Part shown: positions 23,337 through 34,153 of the stretch, one piece after another
How positions within the stretch are numbered: position 1 is the stretch's first letter
Layout of the letters: every line of letters starts with the position of its first letter
NCBI GenBank assembly: GCA_944990035.1
Contig: CALYLX010000147.1
Span: 62,001-126,000, forward strand
Length of the DNA stretch: 64,000 nt
Origin: Clitopilus passeckerianus
Taxonomy: Eukaryota > Basidiomycota > Agaricomycetes > Agaricales > Entolomataceae
Reading direction: 5' to 3'
Translations under genes and position numbers: made by a program
The notes under the pieces: model-generated
Database searches by the model: none
Told to the model about the DNA's origin: nothing
Seen by the model: the letters and a program-made list of their open reading frames with translations, nothing else

Positions 23337-25398
23337 ATGATGTCTATCCCTCATCTCCCTGCAAGTGATGTCCCATGGTCCGCAAATATCTATGAGGCTG
23401 CACAGGTCCTTGAGGACATTTTCTCAAATGCAAAGACTCTGCTGGAAAGCGAGAATTTCAATCTTCATCGCATTCGCTATCATACAGAAAACATCACAAC
23501 GAGTGCGCTGCCCTTGCTTTTTGGACTGCAGCGTTCAGCAGCAGCAGAAGGCCTTCCTTTAATCTGGATTGTTGAGGTTGCTGAAACTTACGGCCAACTC
23601 ATGGAAGATCTGGTGTGTGCTGAGGCGACTATATCAGGACGGTGAGCTTCTCAGAATTCTTTTATTCTCTCACTCGAAAATAGTGCTAATACTGAAACCA
23701 GAGAAGACACAGAGAAACAACATAATGTTACTCAGCCTAACCCTATGATAACATCTGCTCCGAGCCCTCATCCTACCCGCGGCCATGGTCGTCCTCAAAA
23801 GGAGATCAACCCACAGTTTTTACAAGAGGCAATGAAGCCAGGTCGGTGCATTACTCTCCAAAAACTTGCTGATGCACTCAACATCCATCGCAACACCCTC
23901 CGGCTCTATTTAAAGTGCCACAACATTGATTACAAGTTCTTCCAACTTTCTAATCATGATTTAGATACTCTTGTCAAGACATTTCGTGAAGAAAAGCCAG
24001 ACTCAGGTGTTCGGTATCTCATTGGATTTCTCCGAAATCATGGACTTTGTGTCCAAAAGCGCCAAGTACACATGTCTATCCATCGTGTAGACCATCTTGG
24101 TTATACAGTCCACCAGCACCTGCGGCGCAAAATAGCTCGCAAGGTGTACCAGGTTGCTCGGCCCAATGCACTTTGGCATATTGATGGTCACCACAAGCTA
24201 ATTCTATGGGGCATTGTCATCCATGGATGTGTGGATGGATACTCACGAAAGGTAAGTAAGTACTGACTGCTTCTGCTTCGCTACACCTCATCAACTTTCT
24301 TGCAGGTTACAGGCCTACGTGCAAGTGACAACAATCGCTCTTCAACGGTTCTAGGCATGTTTCTAGATGCGATAATGCAACATGGAATCCCCTCCCGTGT
24401 TCGCGGTGACCGTGGAGGAGAGAACCGAGATGTTTCAATTCTGATGATCATGCTTCGTGGAGCTCAACGTGCTTCATTTATATAGGGAACATCTACTCAT
24501 AACACAAGAATTGAGTGTCTATGGGTTGAAGTTGGTTCTCAGTTTGCTCGCCGTTGGAAGGCATTCTTCCTTCGCCTTGAAAGCCAGCATCACTTGGACC
24601 GGTCCGACCCAGAACATCTTTGGCTACTTCACTATCTCTTCCTTGATGATCTCAATGACGACTGTGATACCTTTGCCCAGCAATGGAACTTGCACCCTAT
24701 TTCAGGAGCTGGGCATGATCAAAGCCCCGATGTAGGTTGACAGCTTGAGATTTTACTACATAGAACAATGTATGCTAACGAAGCTATGGTTATAGGACAT
24801 GTTCTTTCTAGGACAGTTGGAACACGGAGTGTATAACAATTCTCCCCAAGAGTCAGATGCACATCCCAGTAATATCTGGGCATTATTTTCCAATGATGAA
24901 ACCCCTTTGACAAATCAAGTTCTTCAATTCCTTCAGGCCCAAGAAGTTGTGGGGAGGGAAGAAGCACTCGGAGACAACGACAGAGAGGCTGATGAAAATG
25001 CAATGGATGTCGATGATGAAGAAGCACCTATGCAGCAGTGTGGGCCTACCATTGCAGAGAATATTGAGCAGAACTTCCGTCATGATCCAATCCATGCACC
25101 AACTAAAGCCACTCCATTCCGCTCAGAAGAATCAGTCTCTGTCTTCGTGGAATCACTCGGTACCCTTATTGAACATAGCATAGTCCCACAGGGCTACAAT
25201 GCTACTTCAGGAGAGTGGGGAGAGAATGGATATCCTTCGATAGGAACAATTCAGGTCGGTCGAAGGGGAGGGGGTAAAGCTATTACTATACCGCTTCCAG
25301 ATAGAATCTGGCAGCCTAGGACAGAGAAATGGGCACAAGGGCTTCATGCAATGACTCGTGTACTTGCAATGGTAGAAAACAATGTCATCCTTCACTAG
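23337..25398 (+). pseudogene. Integrase-core (rve/DDE) transposase of the element, one nonsense codon
   Basis: Exons 23337-23641, 23702-24251, 24306-24731 and 24796-25398 join in frame to 627 codons plus stop. The N-terminal third has a helix-turn-helix-like block (LQKLADALNIHRNTLRLYL). The catalytic core follows: first Asp in WHIDGHHKL, then VIHGCVDGYSR, second Asp in VRGDRGGEN and the Glu in NTRIECLW. This is the D-D-E layout of retroviral-integrase-like enzymes. An in-frame TAG at 24483-24485 lies between the second Asp and the Glu, where related proteins usually have a small or aromatic residue before G-[ST]-[ST]-x-H-N. A TGG to TAG change explains it most simply. No intron of normal length removes it. 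The C-terminus (24796-25398) is acidic and specific to this family. The enzyme would cut and join the TIR ends. Confidence 0.82.
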
Positions 25399-25844
25399 AA
25401 TGTTAGGCTTCTGAACGTTGGCTCAACCTTTCGCTTGATGCAATGCTAGTAGAGAGAGGTTGTATGGACCACTAGATTTGAACATTAAAAGGATCTAATA
25501 TATTGAGAAATGCTAAGTATTGTTGCACCGTACGTGTGCGTGCTGAGTTTGGACTCTCTCAGAAGGGAAGAACTTGAAGAAGAACAAATATGAAAAGAAG
25601 TAAAAAGTGAGGTAGCAAAAATGGATGTGTGAAGCGGATGGGATGGGGTATGCTAAGAAAGGGAAATGAAAGTATGTGCAAGAAGCAGACAGGCGCTGTA
25701 TACACAGTATTGACAGGGGTATATAGTATATAGCCGCTAGCGCAACAAGAAGAGATACTGTAGGTATCTGCAAGTAGAGGTAAAACTAAGAGTGGGGTAA
25801 GCAACACATCGTGGTGTATTGCAAGTGCAACCACCCACCACTTC

Positions 25845-27797
25845 TCAAGCATAAGGGTCGCCGAGCGAATCATCAATAACAAAGGAGCTGAAAGACTGTA
25901 AAGCCTGCTCTTCTTGTTCTTGCACCGAAGAAAGTGCGGATGTTTCTGCAATTGTGTCAACGGAAGAGGTTGAGGAGGCCCGCTTGCGCTTTCCGAGGCC
26001 GAAACTTAGATTGGTATGGTCTAGGTTCGACCGAGGTCGGGATAAGGCTGAAGTAGACTTAGAGCTTTCGTTCTTGGTGGCTGTTGTAGAGAGAACGGAA
26101 ATACACATATTAGGACACATTAAGTTCTGATGAGGTCAATAGCATAGACTCACCTCGAGTATTGTATGTGATACGCCTTCGCTTCCATGAAGTGAGCTGA
26201 GAGACTGGGGGCATAGATTCCTCCGAGTCCGATGATGAAGAGCCTAATTCATTTTCCAAATCTTCTGACTCGCTAGACTCCACGATAATTACTTCTTTCC
26301 CTTTCCCTTTGGCCAGGGATGAGGTAGTGACAACTGCAGAATCTGCACCGACGTCTGCTAATTCTCATGAGCAAATGCAACGAACAATCAAGTTGAGATC
26401 TACTTGCCAGATGGGCTGATAATGCGCTCAGCATTAATCAACTCCCATTTCCATCGAACAGCAGATTCGGCACGGATATGAATAGTCAAGCAATTTACCA
26501 TCCTAAGTCGGGTAGCTAGAAAATGCAAAGTCTCAGTCATCATGTGAGAAGCAGAATGGACACAATGGCTTACTGATAATAAGGGTAATGTTTCGGAAGG
26601 ATGTGTGCTGGGCACTCTGCGCATATGTCTGAAGATCTCGTCCGGATGGGTGTGTGAGCCCAGGAACTACCTCTACCGATCGGCCCTCATGAGCACAGAG
26701 CAACCAGGGTAAAAGGTGGGGAAATTCAGATGAGTTAGCACCTATATTAACCTTCGCAGGGTGCTCATCAAGTCGACCAAAGATATCCCTCAAGGAGTCG
26801 CTGAGATTTCGAAGTTTGGTTTCGATCTCATGTGAGGTCCATTCAAGGCCAAATGAGATTCCTGCGAAGTGTTGTAGTTAGTGACAAATCAGCAATGTGT
26901 CTCTGAATCCCACCATTCTCATGATCTGCGTGCGCAAAACCAGCAGCCTGGAATCGTCGGACCTGGACTACGTTTGGCCACGCAAAGCTCTTTCGAAGGT
27001 CGGATCGGTTGAGGGTGAATGCATCCACGTTTGCAGATATAGCAGGCTCGGAGGCAGAGGAGGCAGATGCATCCTCCTTGCTCTCAATCTAGGTAGGCCA
27101 GGCGGACAAATATCAGATTGTAGAAGCGGCTTGGAAAGCAAAAAAGTAAAACTTACTCTACATATACCATAAGGAAGAATCACGACTGCCGAAACTTTGA
27201 AGTACTTTTCAGTGTCGTCCTGCCATATGCAAAATGAGTACTAGCGACTTGAGCAGTCCAAAAAAAACTGACCTTTTTCTTTCCTTTTGCTGTAGAGATC
27301 CCTCCAGCCTTCCAGTTCGATGGGGCAGATACTTTTCGAAGGCCATGCTTAGTCTCGGTCTCAGCCGTAGCTACCATGACTGGTAAAGTCACTGATCGAG
27401 ATGCCTTGTGTGTTCTTGCCTTTTGGAGCGGCACAACCTGAGATGATTGTGGCATACTAGCAGAGGCAGAGGCAACTATTGATGAGACCAGCTCCGATGT
27501 ATGCGTGGAACGTCGAGGAGGAGGATGTGAGGTTGCCTCTAGATTGTCAAGAGCAGCTTGAAGACGCCTAGCAATGGCTTGCGACTCTTCACCAATGGAA
27601 GAAGGAACAGAGAATGAGGAAGGTCGAGGAGTCCTGTGATTGTGTCGTGGGCAAGGAGGAAGAGGACTGGATTCCATGGAATCTGATAGTGATAGTGAGT
27701 CATCAGCGATGATAGCAGAGTCCATCGAAGAGTCAGCATTGTCAGGAATTCCATTGAATTCTTCAAAGTCTACGTCATCATCAGAGTAGCCAGACAT
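25845..27797 (-). CDS. Unknown multi-exon gene B of the transposon
   Basis: Minus-strand exons 27797-27273, 27219-27157, 27088-26914, 26861-26574, 26515-26408, 26357-26154 and 26080-25845 close in one frame to 532 aa. The N-terminus is very acidic (SDDDVDFEEF) and Ser-rich. The centre (about residues 195-380) is compact and looks folded, with FAWPNVVQVRRFQAAGFAHA, GLEWTSHEIETKLRNL and FPHLLPWLLCAHEGRSVEVV. The C-terminus is Ser-rich with basic clusters (KRKRAS, WKRRRI) that could be nuclear signals. No family recognised. The intron at 26358-26407 starts with GCAAGT, a GC-AG intron. The gene lies convergent to the integrase and is apparently intact, unlike its neighbours. A DNA-binding or accessory role in transposition is a guess from context. 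Confidence 0.62.
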
Positions 27798-28573
27798 GAG
27801 GATCCAGTGAAAGGTAATAGAGAAGAGGTAGATTAGAAGGAAGAAAGGCAAATGGAATGGATAAAGAGTGTGGTGAGAATTCTGTAACCAGTGATTGCGG
27901 TCAGAGACAGCAAAGTTGGTCGGATTCTGGAGTAAAACGAGAGAGTAGCACTCAATTTTTATAGCAACTTCCACCCATTGAACGTGTTTTCAACCCGCAT
28001 AAAGGCGATATGAGGATCACAAGTACTTGCCTGCAGGCTAGGCGGAGTTCGCAAGAATGAATCAAGTTGTACGAATTCATACAGTGTTCGGCCTTGGAAG
28101 GCCTTGGAACAAGGATTACCTGTCAGGTTTTGGAATCACACAGCAGCATACCGGACATTCCGAATTCAGATGTATTTGGGAGTTTGACAATGAACAACAA
28201 TATTCTGGAGTAAAGACCTAGTAGATAGCACAAGGAAATGAGAGAGAGGGAGATCTGTCGGCCCAGGGTTATAGTTATTAGACTTTGCTCACCATGAGAG
28301 TAGAATATTTTACTCACTGGGTAATACCTTTGACTTGAGGGAGGACCAGGACCCTGCTGCCTTTTCTATTCCGTAGCTGCCTGCAGATCGCTTGTTCTGC
28401 ACGTTCGCCAAGTATTGACTAGGTAAGGATCCTGCGAGTGCGCCAAGACGGAGCATGCTGATAGGTCCATTTTGAGCGGGATTTGGAATGCCAGAGACCT
28501 GACGTGCAAGGAAAGCAGGATGGACAGACTCGGAGAGCGTATCGTAGCCGTAATGATAGATTCATTTGAAGCG
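27798..28573. other. Internal transposon spacer without gene
   Basis: Between the start of gene B and the right terminal repeat; probably its promoter region. No open frame with protein features. Confidence 0.4.
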
Positions 28574-29072
28574 GGCAAGGTGTGGCTGTGGGCTCGATGA
28601 CATAAGCCATCAAACGCGCGGAGGAGGGAGATTTACTCAAGGACCCTCGAAAGAATGTACCACAGAGATACACACAGAAGGCCGTAGTGGCCAATACTCA
28701 GGACTTAAGCTCATATTATATATATCTTCTCGTATACTAAGCCTTATAAATACTGTAACAGTGCAAGAGGGCGTTTGGACCCGATCTTTGAAGCTCATCT
28801 CGAGCAAAGCAGGCTCAGCCGGGGATATCAAACCGGCTAACACGGTAAACCGGCTATTCCAACAACCCCTCAACCCTCTCATGAGATTTCAATGCCCTGA
28901 TTCTAAGTTTCGCAAAAGAGGTGCCACGATTGAGATCATAGATGGCATTCGAAATGTGAATGATATAAGGCATACAGCTCCTCTATATACAATACATGGC
29001 ACCTCATGAGTAATACGGCACTAGGTTGAATAATACGGCACTTTTTATTTTTTGTGCATTTGGAACAGCATA
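28574..29072 (-). repeat. Right terminal inverted repeat (499 bp)
   Basis: Inverted copy of 17604-18085. It has 17 extra bases near 28843 in which the motif AAACCGGCT is duplicated, and one substitution in the run of C next to CAACCCTC. Otherwise the two read identically. Confidence 0.93.
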
Positions 29073-29079
29073 GACCTCC
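29073..29079. repeat. Right target-site duplication of the transposon
   Basis: GACCTCC, identical to 17597-17603. Confidence 0.88.
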
Positions 29080-29252
29080 AGCGAGTTTTGTACGATGCAC
29101 CGAATAGTACTTCTGTGCCTGTTCATCATTGGAAGTCCTTGACTGAACGATGCAGACTGGCCATGTAAAATCGCGACATCAGATGTTACCCAGTTACTGG
29201 CGGGAGTGATATACGGGCTCGAATGTGGGCGATGCTTCCAAGAAATTGGAGT
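29073..29252 (-). pseudogene. 5' part of the ORF interrupted by the transposon
   Basis: Open on the minus strand from an upstream TGA at 29253-29255 to the target site; continues in frame at 17596 after excision of the element. The first ATG in the frame is at 29129, which would give a 177-aa product. No family recognised. Confidence 0.35.
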
Positions 29253-29255
29253 TCA

Positions 29256-30116
29256 TCAGGTATTTGTGGCCAGAACTACTGCGGCCTGCATGCTGTTGCC
29301 TTGGTCAATAAGTCCGTCTTCGGACTATCTGACGACTCCCTCGACGGAAGGCATTGAAAAGGATCACGATGCATTCATCGTTGTGCCAGTGAACGTGGGT
29401 GTGGCAATAGTCCATGAAAGTTGCCTCGTGTTGATAACCGAATCAGGCTTCTACCCTGAACATCAACCTCCGCACCTGACGGAAGGTGATTCTGGTCTTT
29501 TGCAGAATCCGCCACAAGGCACTCTACCCACACTCCCGAGACTCCTTCCTGCTGAGCCGTTCGCCCCTGACGCTGCAGACCCTTTGCAGGTCTGTTGCTT
29601 GGACGCCCACTTTCTGTGGTGGTCCCTCACTCCTAAAGTTGCCTTCCGCTATCAGAGTGCGCTTACTGGTATTGGTAACTTGGCCTGTTCTAGCAGCATG
29701 GAGCCGTCATGAGGCCTAGATTCGGAAACAAGACCGACAAGAACGCTGATGACACTCGATGGTTTATGGGTGGTTTGTTAATCGACGTCCATTCCTGGCA
29801 GATTGATTTCACTCTATTGAAACGACCTTCGGCGCTATTGCGACTAGTTGACAACGGCTGAGAGGTAAACTCTCACCACCATTCTCATCCAGCCTTTCTG
29901 CGTTTTTTCCCTGGAAATCCATCAGATCAGCCCTCCCAATCTGCCAAAGTTTAAAAAAGCTCTACCGTATTTGATATGAAGAATTTTGAAGGAGCAACGT
30001 GCGACACCTTGGAGCGAGACGTATAAGAAGGCTGCGTCCACGATACGCTTCTTATACTTCTGCAGTCTCCTCGCCCTTGGTCCACCCTTTCCCCAAATTT
30101 TCTCCTTCTCCTTATC
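29256..30116. other. Intergenic
   Basis: A plus-strand open frame of about 168 codons (29206-29712) has no ATG at its start and no family features; treated as non-coding. The stretch before 30117 is pyrimidine-rich, as in a fungal core promoter. Confidence 0.4.
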
Positions 30117-30450
30117 ATGTCCCAACCACAGACCCAACAACCATCTGGCAACGATGGCATGTGTGAGTCCGTTGCTTTCCATCCATGGTGAAAGAAACTA
30201 ACGTCATGATGTCTAGCGTTCGCCGCCGATCTAGGCAAAGAGTACGCTAAGGGCGTAGCAAAGGAGCAAGGCAAAGAAGGTGCCGAATACATGAACTCGG
30301 ACGAAGGACAACAGCACATAGACGACGCAAAAGCCCAGGCACAGGTCGGTTCTTGTCTCCCATGGCCATCACCCTTGAATCTCCAATACATGCTCATACG
30401 CTATTCAGGGTCTCTGGGCCAAATATTGCGGGTGCTTTGGTGCGGCTTGA
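30117..30450 (+). CDS. Small protein with Cys-containing C-terminus (71 aa)
   Basis: Exons 30117-30162, 30217-30344 and 30409-30450 join in frame. The protein is short, polar and Gln/Lys/Glu-rich (KEYAKGVAKEQGKEGAEYM). It ends in LWAKYCGCFGAA, where the two cysteines near the end could be lipidated, although the last four residues are not a CaaX box. All three exons have clean GT/AG borders, which supports a genuine gene. I do not recognise a family; it could be a small stress or membrane-associated protein. Confidence 0.55.
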
Positions 30451-30819
30451 GCGCAAAGCTATAGCATCGGGAGCCAGTCATCCCGCATTCTTGTATGACA
30501 CCTATATAAAGTTGTATAATAAGGCCACCATTCCCCAGACCAATGGGACCAATTTGCATGGCGCACCATTCAAAAAGTTGTAAGGATGATACAAGCAGTC
30601 GAACCAGGGTTCCATTATTCTCGTATTACAACAACACAAACAGACAAACAGATACTATTGATACAACTGGGTATCCCTCATAATTATCGCACCAATAAGT
30701 TACCTCACCAAAGGTGATTTTCTCGACGTCTGGGTGGCGCCTATGTTTTTTCGTATGTTGATGAGAATTTGTGTGAGCTTCCTTCGCCTAGCTGAAAGTC
30801 GACCACCGTAGAATCTGAG

Positions 30820-32300
30820 CTACGTGGAACGTGCCCAAGGGAACTCTGGCTCACGTCTCTGGCCGCCAGAATCGACATTGGTCTGGGAACTTCCTGCGTC
30901 AGTGACGTCGTATGTGGTAGCTATATCATCACATGAATAAGCAAGCAATCTGTTTGGAGGGAAGATGAGACAACGAACGTGGGGGCTTAATGTTGCAGAG
31001 GTAAGCGTCATGGAGTGTGGTCTGGATTTGTCCATATCTTGCCAGTTTTCGAAGGCTCCTGAGACTGGCCGGCTGAAGGCGATACCCGTCGTGGCTCCTC
31101 GCCTTGGGGAAGTCATGTATCCATCTTCGAGCTCCATTTCTTCTCGGCTGCCTACGATCCGCATTCGGCTATTGAAAAGCACCAGGAGAGTGTTGCAGTA
31201 GAACTTGGCGATAATAAGGACTGGCACGGTGTAGTAGTTGGTGAGAGGAAATCCGAAGAAAAGCCCGAGGTTGACGATCGCCATGACCGCCGTACATGAA
31301 CCAGTTTCGATGGTAATTCGGATAAGTCGCTGAACTACGAGCTGAGTATGCCGGAAACCTGATTCATGGCGAGAAAGCTGATGTCGAGTTGAACATTCAG
31401 CGAGTGTATGGAATCCATTACACCGACGCACCAGGTAGGTCATTGCTATTGCAATCGTAACATCACAAAGCGCGCAGCAGCCCCACCATATCTAAGAGAT
31501 CTGTCAGACCAGCTTTGCAACGCTGAAAAAAGGACATACCCCAGCGGTGATGAAAACCGTCCTCACGCTGAGCTTGCTCAGACTTCCCAGCTCAAAGGAC
31601 TTGATTCCCGTCGCAATGGCCCCACCGCACCCACATATCGAGACCTAGTGCAACGTAAATATTGAGCGACCCAAAGCAATAACAAGGGGTGGACGAACGG
31701 CAGCAATCGCATAGCTTAGCCTTCTTGTCTTGGACAATATATTGATCCTATAAGCATAGTACATCTGCACGATGCAACCGACTGTCGTCCTCATGTTAGA
31801 TTTGCGTGCACCGAGTAGCCGACTCCAAGACCCACCTATCCCACTCAGAATAGGGATGCTTAGACAAGTTAGTTGTATGTCGTCCAAAGCCTTAAAGTCG
31901 CCGAAGCCTAGGCCAAAGCTCAAGAATGCATCCCGTGAAACAATGATGGTTTGGAGGATTTCCAACAAGTAGACGCCATAGACGATCACCTTGCAGAAGG
32001 CCTTGTCCCTCGGGAAGGCGATGTAGTAATAGTCTAGAGAAATAGTGAGGTTCTATTGATATCGCTTGATCGACGCTGTTCGTACAAACTTGGATCGTCA
32101 CCACTCCAAATAAGGCCCAGTTGAACAAATAGCCAAGGATCTACGCCATCGAAGATAAGTTCCTCTGAAAAAGCCTCCTGTGAAACATTTACTGACCAAA
32201 GGCCCGGAGCTTGACAAAGATTCATCAGTACGCTTCGTTGGAGATGCAGAGGGGCTACTCACCTCTGTACTATGTCATCCGGAAGAGTGTAGGTGGGCAT
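30820..32300 (-). CDS. DUF6534-type multipass membrane protein
   Basis: Minus-strand exons 32300-32263, 32209-32197, 32140-32086, 32033-31836, 31781-31699, 31644-31540, 31491-31432 and 31377-30820 join to 369 aa. The second exon is only 13 bp. The order of features is that of the large basidiomycete DUF6534 family: a GPLILGYLFNWALFGV start, a V(Q)-Y-Y stretch, CIVQMYYAYRI, GGAIATG and the signature LIRITIETGSCTAVMA followed by FYCNTLLVLFNSR. About seven hydrophobic helices are expected, then a polar cytoplasmic tail. No biochemical function is known for the family. The 54 bp intron at 31378-31431 is a multiple of three, so intron retention would keep the frame. Confidence 0.85.
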
Positions 32301-34153
32301 GGCTTCAAGTTTACAAGAGAGAAGCACGGTGAGAGCATGCCTTAGGCGGGAACTGTACACGATCACGCCTCGTTATAAGATGGAATTAACGAGGCGGTGA
32401 TTAAGCCCTGCTATATTTACATCGGCTAGCACTTTTCCAGTGCCCAGACATGTAAAATGGCGCTAAACCATAATGAATACATCACCTTGACAGATCTCCA
32501 CGAATCAGGGCCTCATGTCAGTCATCTGCGCGGATTGGTTCGCGATAGGACTGTTTTGTGAAGTTATGGCTGCACCGGGATCCGGAACTGCCTGAATTGA
32601 GAACAAGAGGACACATCCCCATCAGATATGGATAATGACGAAGACCACCTGGCCCTCTGCCACCGGAAACAAACAAATCCCGCTGTTAGCACCCGCCATC
32701 GCTAGTAACCAGAGATCTACCCGTGTTAATTGAGACATCGCCAACTACGTAGCATGTCGGTCGATAAACATTCCCAGTGAGTCACCACATCGTCAGACGG
32801 GTCCCTCAGGTCATTTGCGGTAGTTGATGTTTATTAACGTTTATTGCCAACTCATGGACCTTCACATCGGCCGATGAAGAAGGGAAACCTAGAAAATATG
32901 GACTTGTGACTCACCCAGGTCTTTCTGGTTTTCGTGACAACGGTAAGTAGTGGCGACGGGGAAGGATCTCGGAAATTTTCAGCAGGTGTTTCTAGTCAAA
33001 TCTCAAGTTTGTATTAGAGTCTACAAACTCTCTTCAACGACCAGAGCAGGGTGTGCCTCCTGGCTGTCACGGACGGGTACCTTATTACTGTAGCGTCTGT
33101 TTATTGGTCTCGCCCAAATATGATCGCATCACGGGTTCGGAGAAAGCCTTCCTCCCCAAAGTTATCAACGTTCAACCTTCACCAACTCCTGAGCACAATC
33201 AGCTCATCCCTCAAGGAAGTTCTCTAACAACTTCACCTGTCTACGACTAGACCCACCTTGAACGGGTCCTAATATGCCTATGATAGGACAGCACGGCTTT
33301 GCTAGAGGGGGCCCTTTCCAGTTCCCGAACTTCTCGGTCGTTTTTGTTGCTGGTTCCCTTCTTTCACTATGTGTTTTAAGGCTTACGGCATCCTGCGAAC
33401 TTCAGAAAAATATCGCTTTGCCGAGCGGTGATTAACAGAGGTCCCGAATGCATTGCGCATCAAAGTACACACATCCGAGCCATCTACTACGGCCACCATA
33501 CGGTAACCTGACAATGACAAGATCAGTCAAAAGCCTACCTCCAACTGGGCTTTCTTTCTCCGATCATGAGAACATTCCCTGACCTTTCAACAGCTTGTTG
33601 TGTTTGGATATGCCTCGAAGGCTGCCCACGGAATGATCCGTTTCAGCGAGGAACAAGGGGTTGAAGTCAAGGTGTTCAACGGTGTGTATCTGTGCTGCTT
33701 CTGGACCAAGAGTCAGTGGCAGATTTACAGATCAGCTGGCCAACCATGGCTCTGAGGCTTCCTGAAAACATGATCAAGTGATTTGGAAAGCGTAGCTAAT
33801 GCGGAGCAGGGAGGCATTTGTATAGCAAGCCGTGCGTTTCAGTATACAAGGCCTGTAGGATTGAATATAATGTTCTCACAACGTGCTGTTGCGGAAGGCC
33901 ATTATCTCTCGAAGCCTGTGTTATTTTGGGGTGCCTCCGTGATTGCCAAAATCATAATTTAGGTTGTAGATGCGCTGCCATTTTAGTGAGCTCGATCGGA
34001 TGTGATACCCGAGCACCGACGTGACATCCTCCCACAAGGTTTGCCATGGGCCAATTCCAGTGAACACACTTGCTTTATGCCATATTGTCCGAACTCTGCC
34101 CTGCTCTTCCCCCTGTGGTCCACCGAAAACTCCAAGTGAAGTCCTCAACATTC
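32301..34153. other. 1.85 kb region without a supported gene
   Basis: One exon-like stretch at about 33592-33680 (plus) reads VVFGYASKAAHGMIRFSEEQ, preceded by a good acceptor and followed by a GTGTGT donor. I could not connect it to other exons. It may be a gene remnant. The rest holds short unsupported frames. Confidence 0.35.

Larger units (their letters stand above)
17604..29072. mobile_element. 11.47 kb DNA transposon with long TIRs and an integrase-type transposase
   Basis: The element is bounded by inverted repeats of 482 bp (17604-18085) and 499 bp (28574-29072). They begin TATGCTGTTCC and are flanked by a perfect 7 bp duplication, GACCTCC. Inside are, left to right: a long unknown multi-exon gene (+), a BTB gene (+) split by a solo LTR, an rve/DDE integrase-like gene (+) with one stop codon, and a second unknown multi-exon gene (-). 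No DNA polymerase B, packaging ATPase, helicase or tyrosine recombinase was seen, which argues against a Maverick/Polinton, Helitron or Starship. The two TIRs differ by one base and one 17 bp indel, so insertion is recent. The superfamily is not one I can name with confidence. Confidence 0.88.

Noticed and set aside
24306..24485. Possible intron removing the amber codon in the integrase.
   Set aside because: Any intron ending at the TATAG would be shorter than about 35 bp or would delete the second catalytic Asp.
17604..29072. Element considered as a Starship, Maverick/Polinton or Helitron.
   Set aside because: No DUF3435 tyrosine recombinase, no polymerase B, packaging ATPase or capsid gene, and no Rep/helicase; long TIRs and a short target duplication are present instead.
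29206..29712. Plus-strand open frame of 168 codons right of the transposon.
   Set aside because: No ATG at its beginning, no family similarity, and it overlaps the interrupted minus-strand frame.
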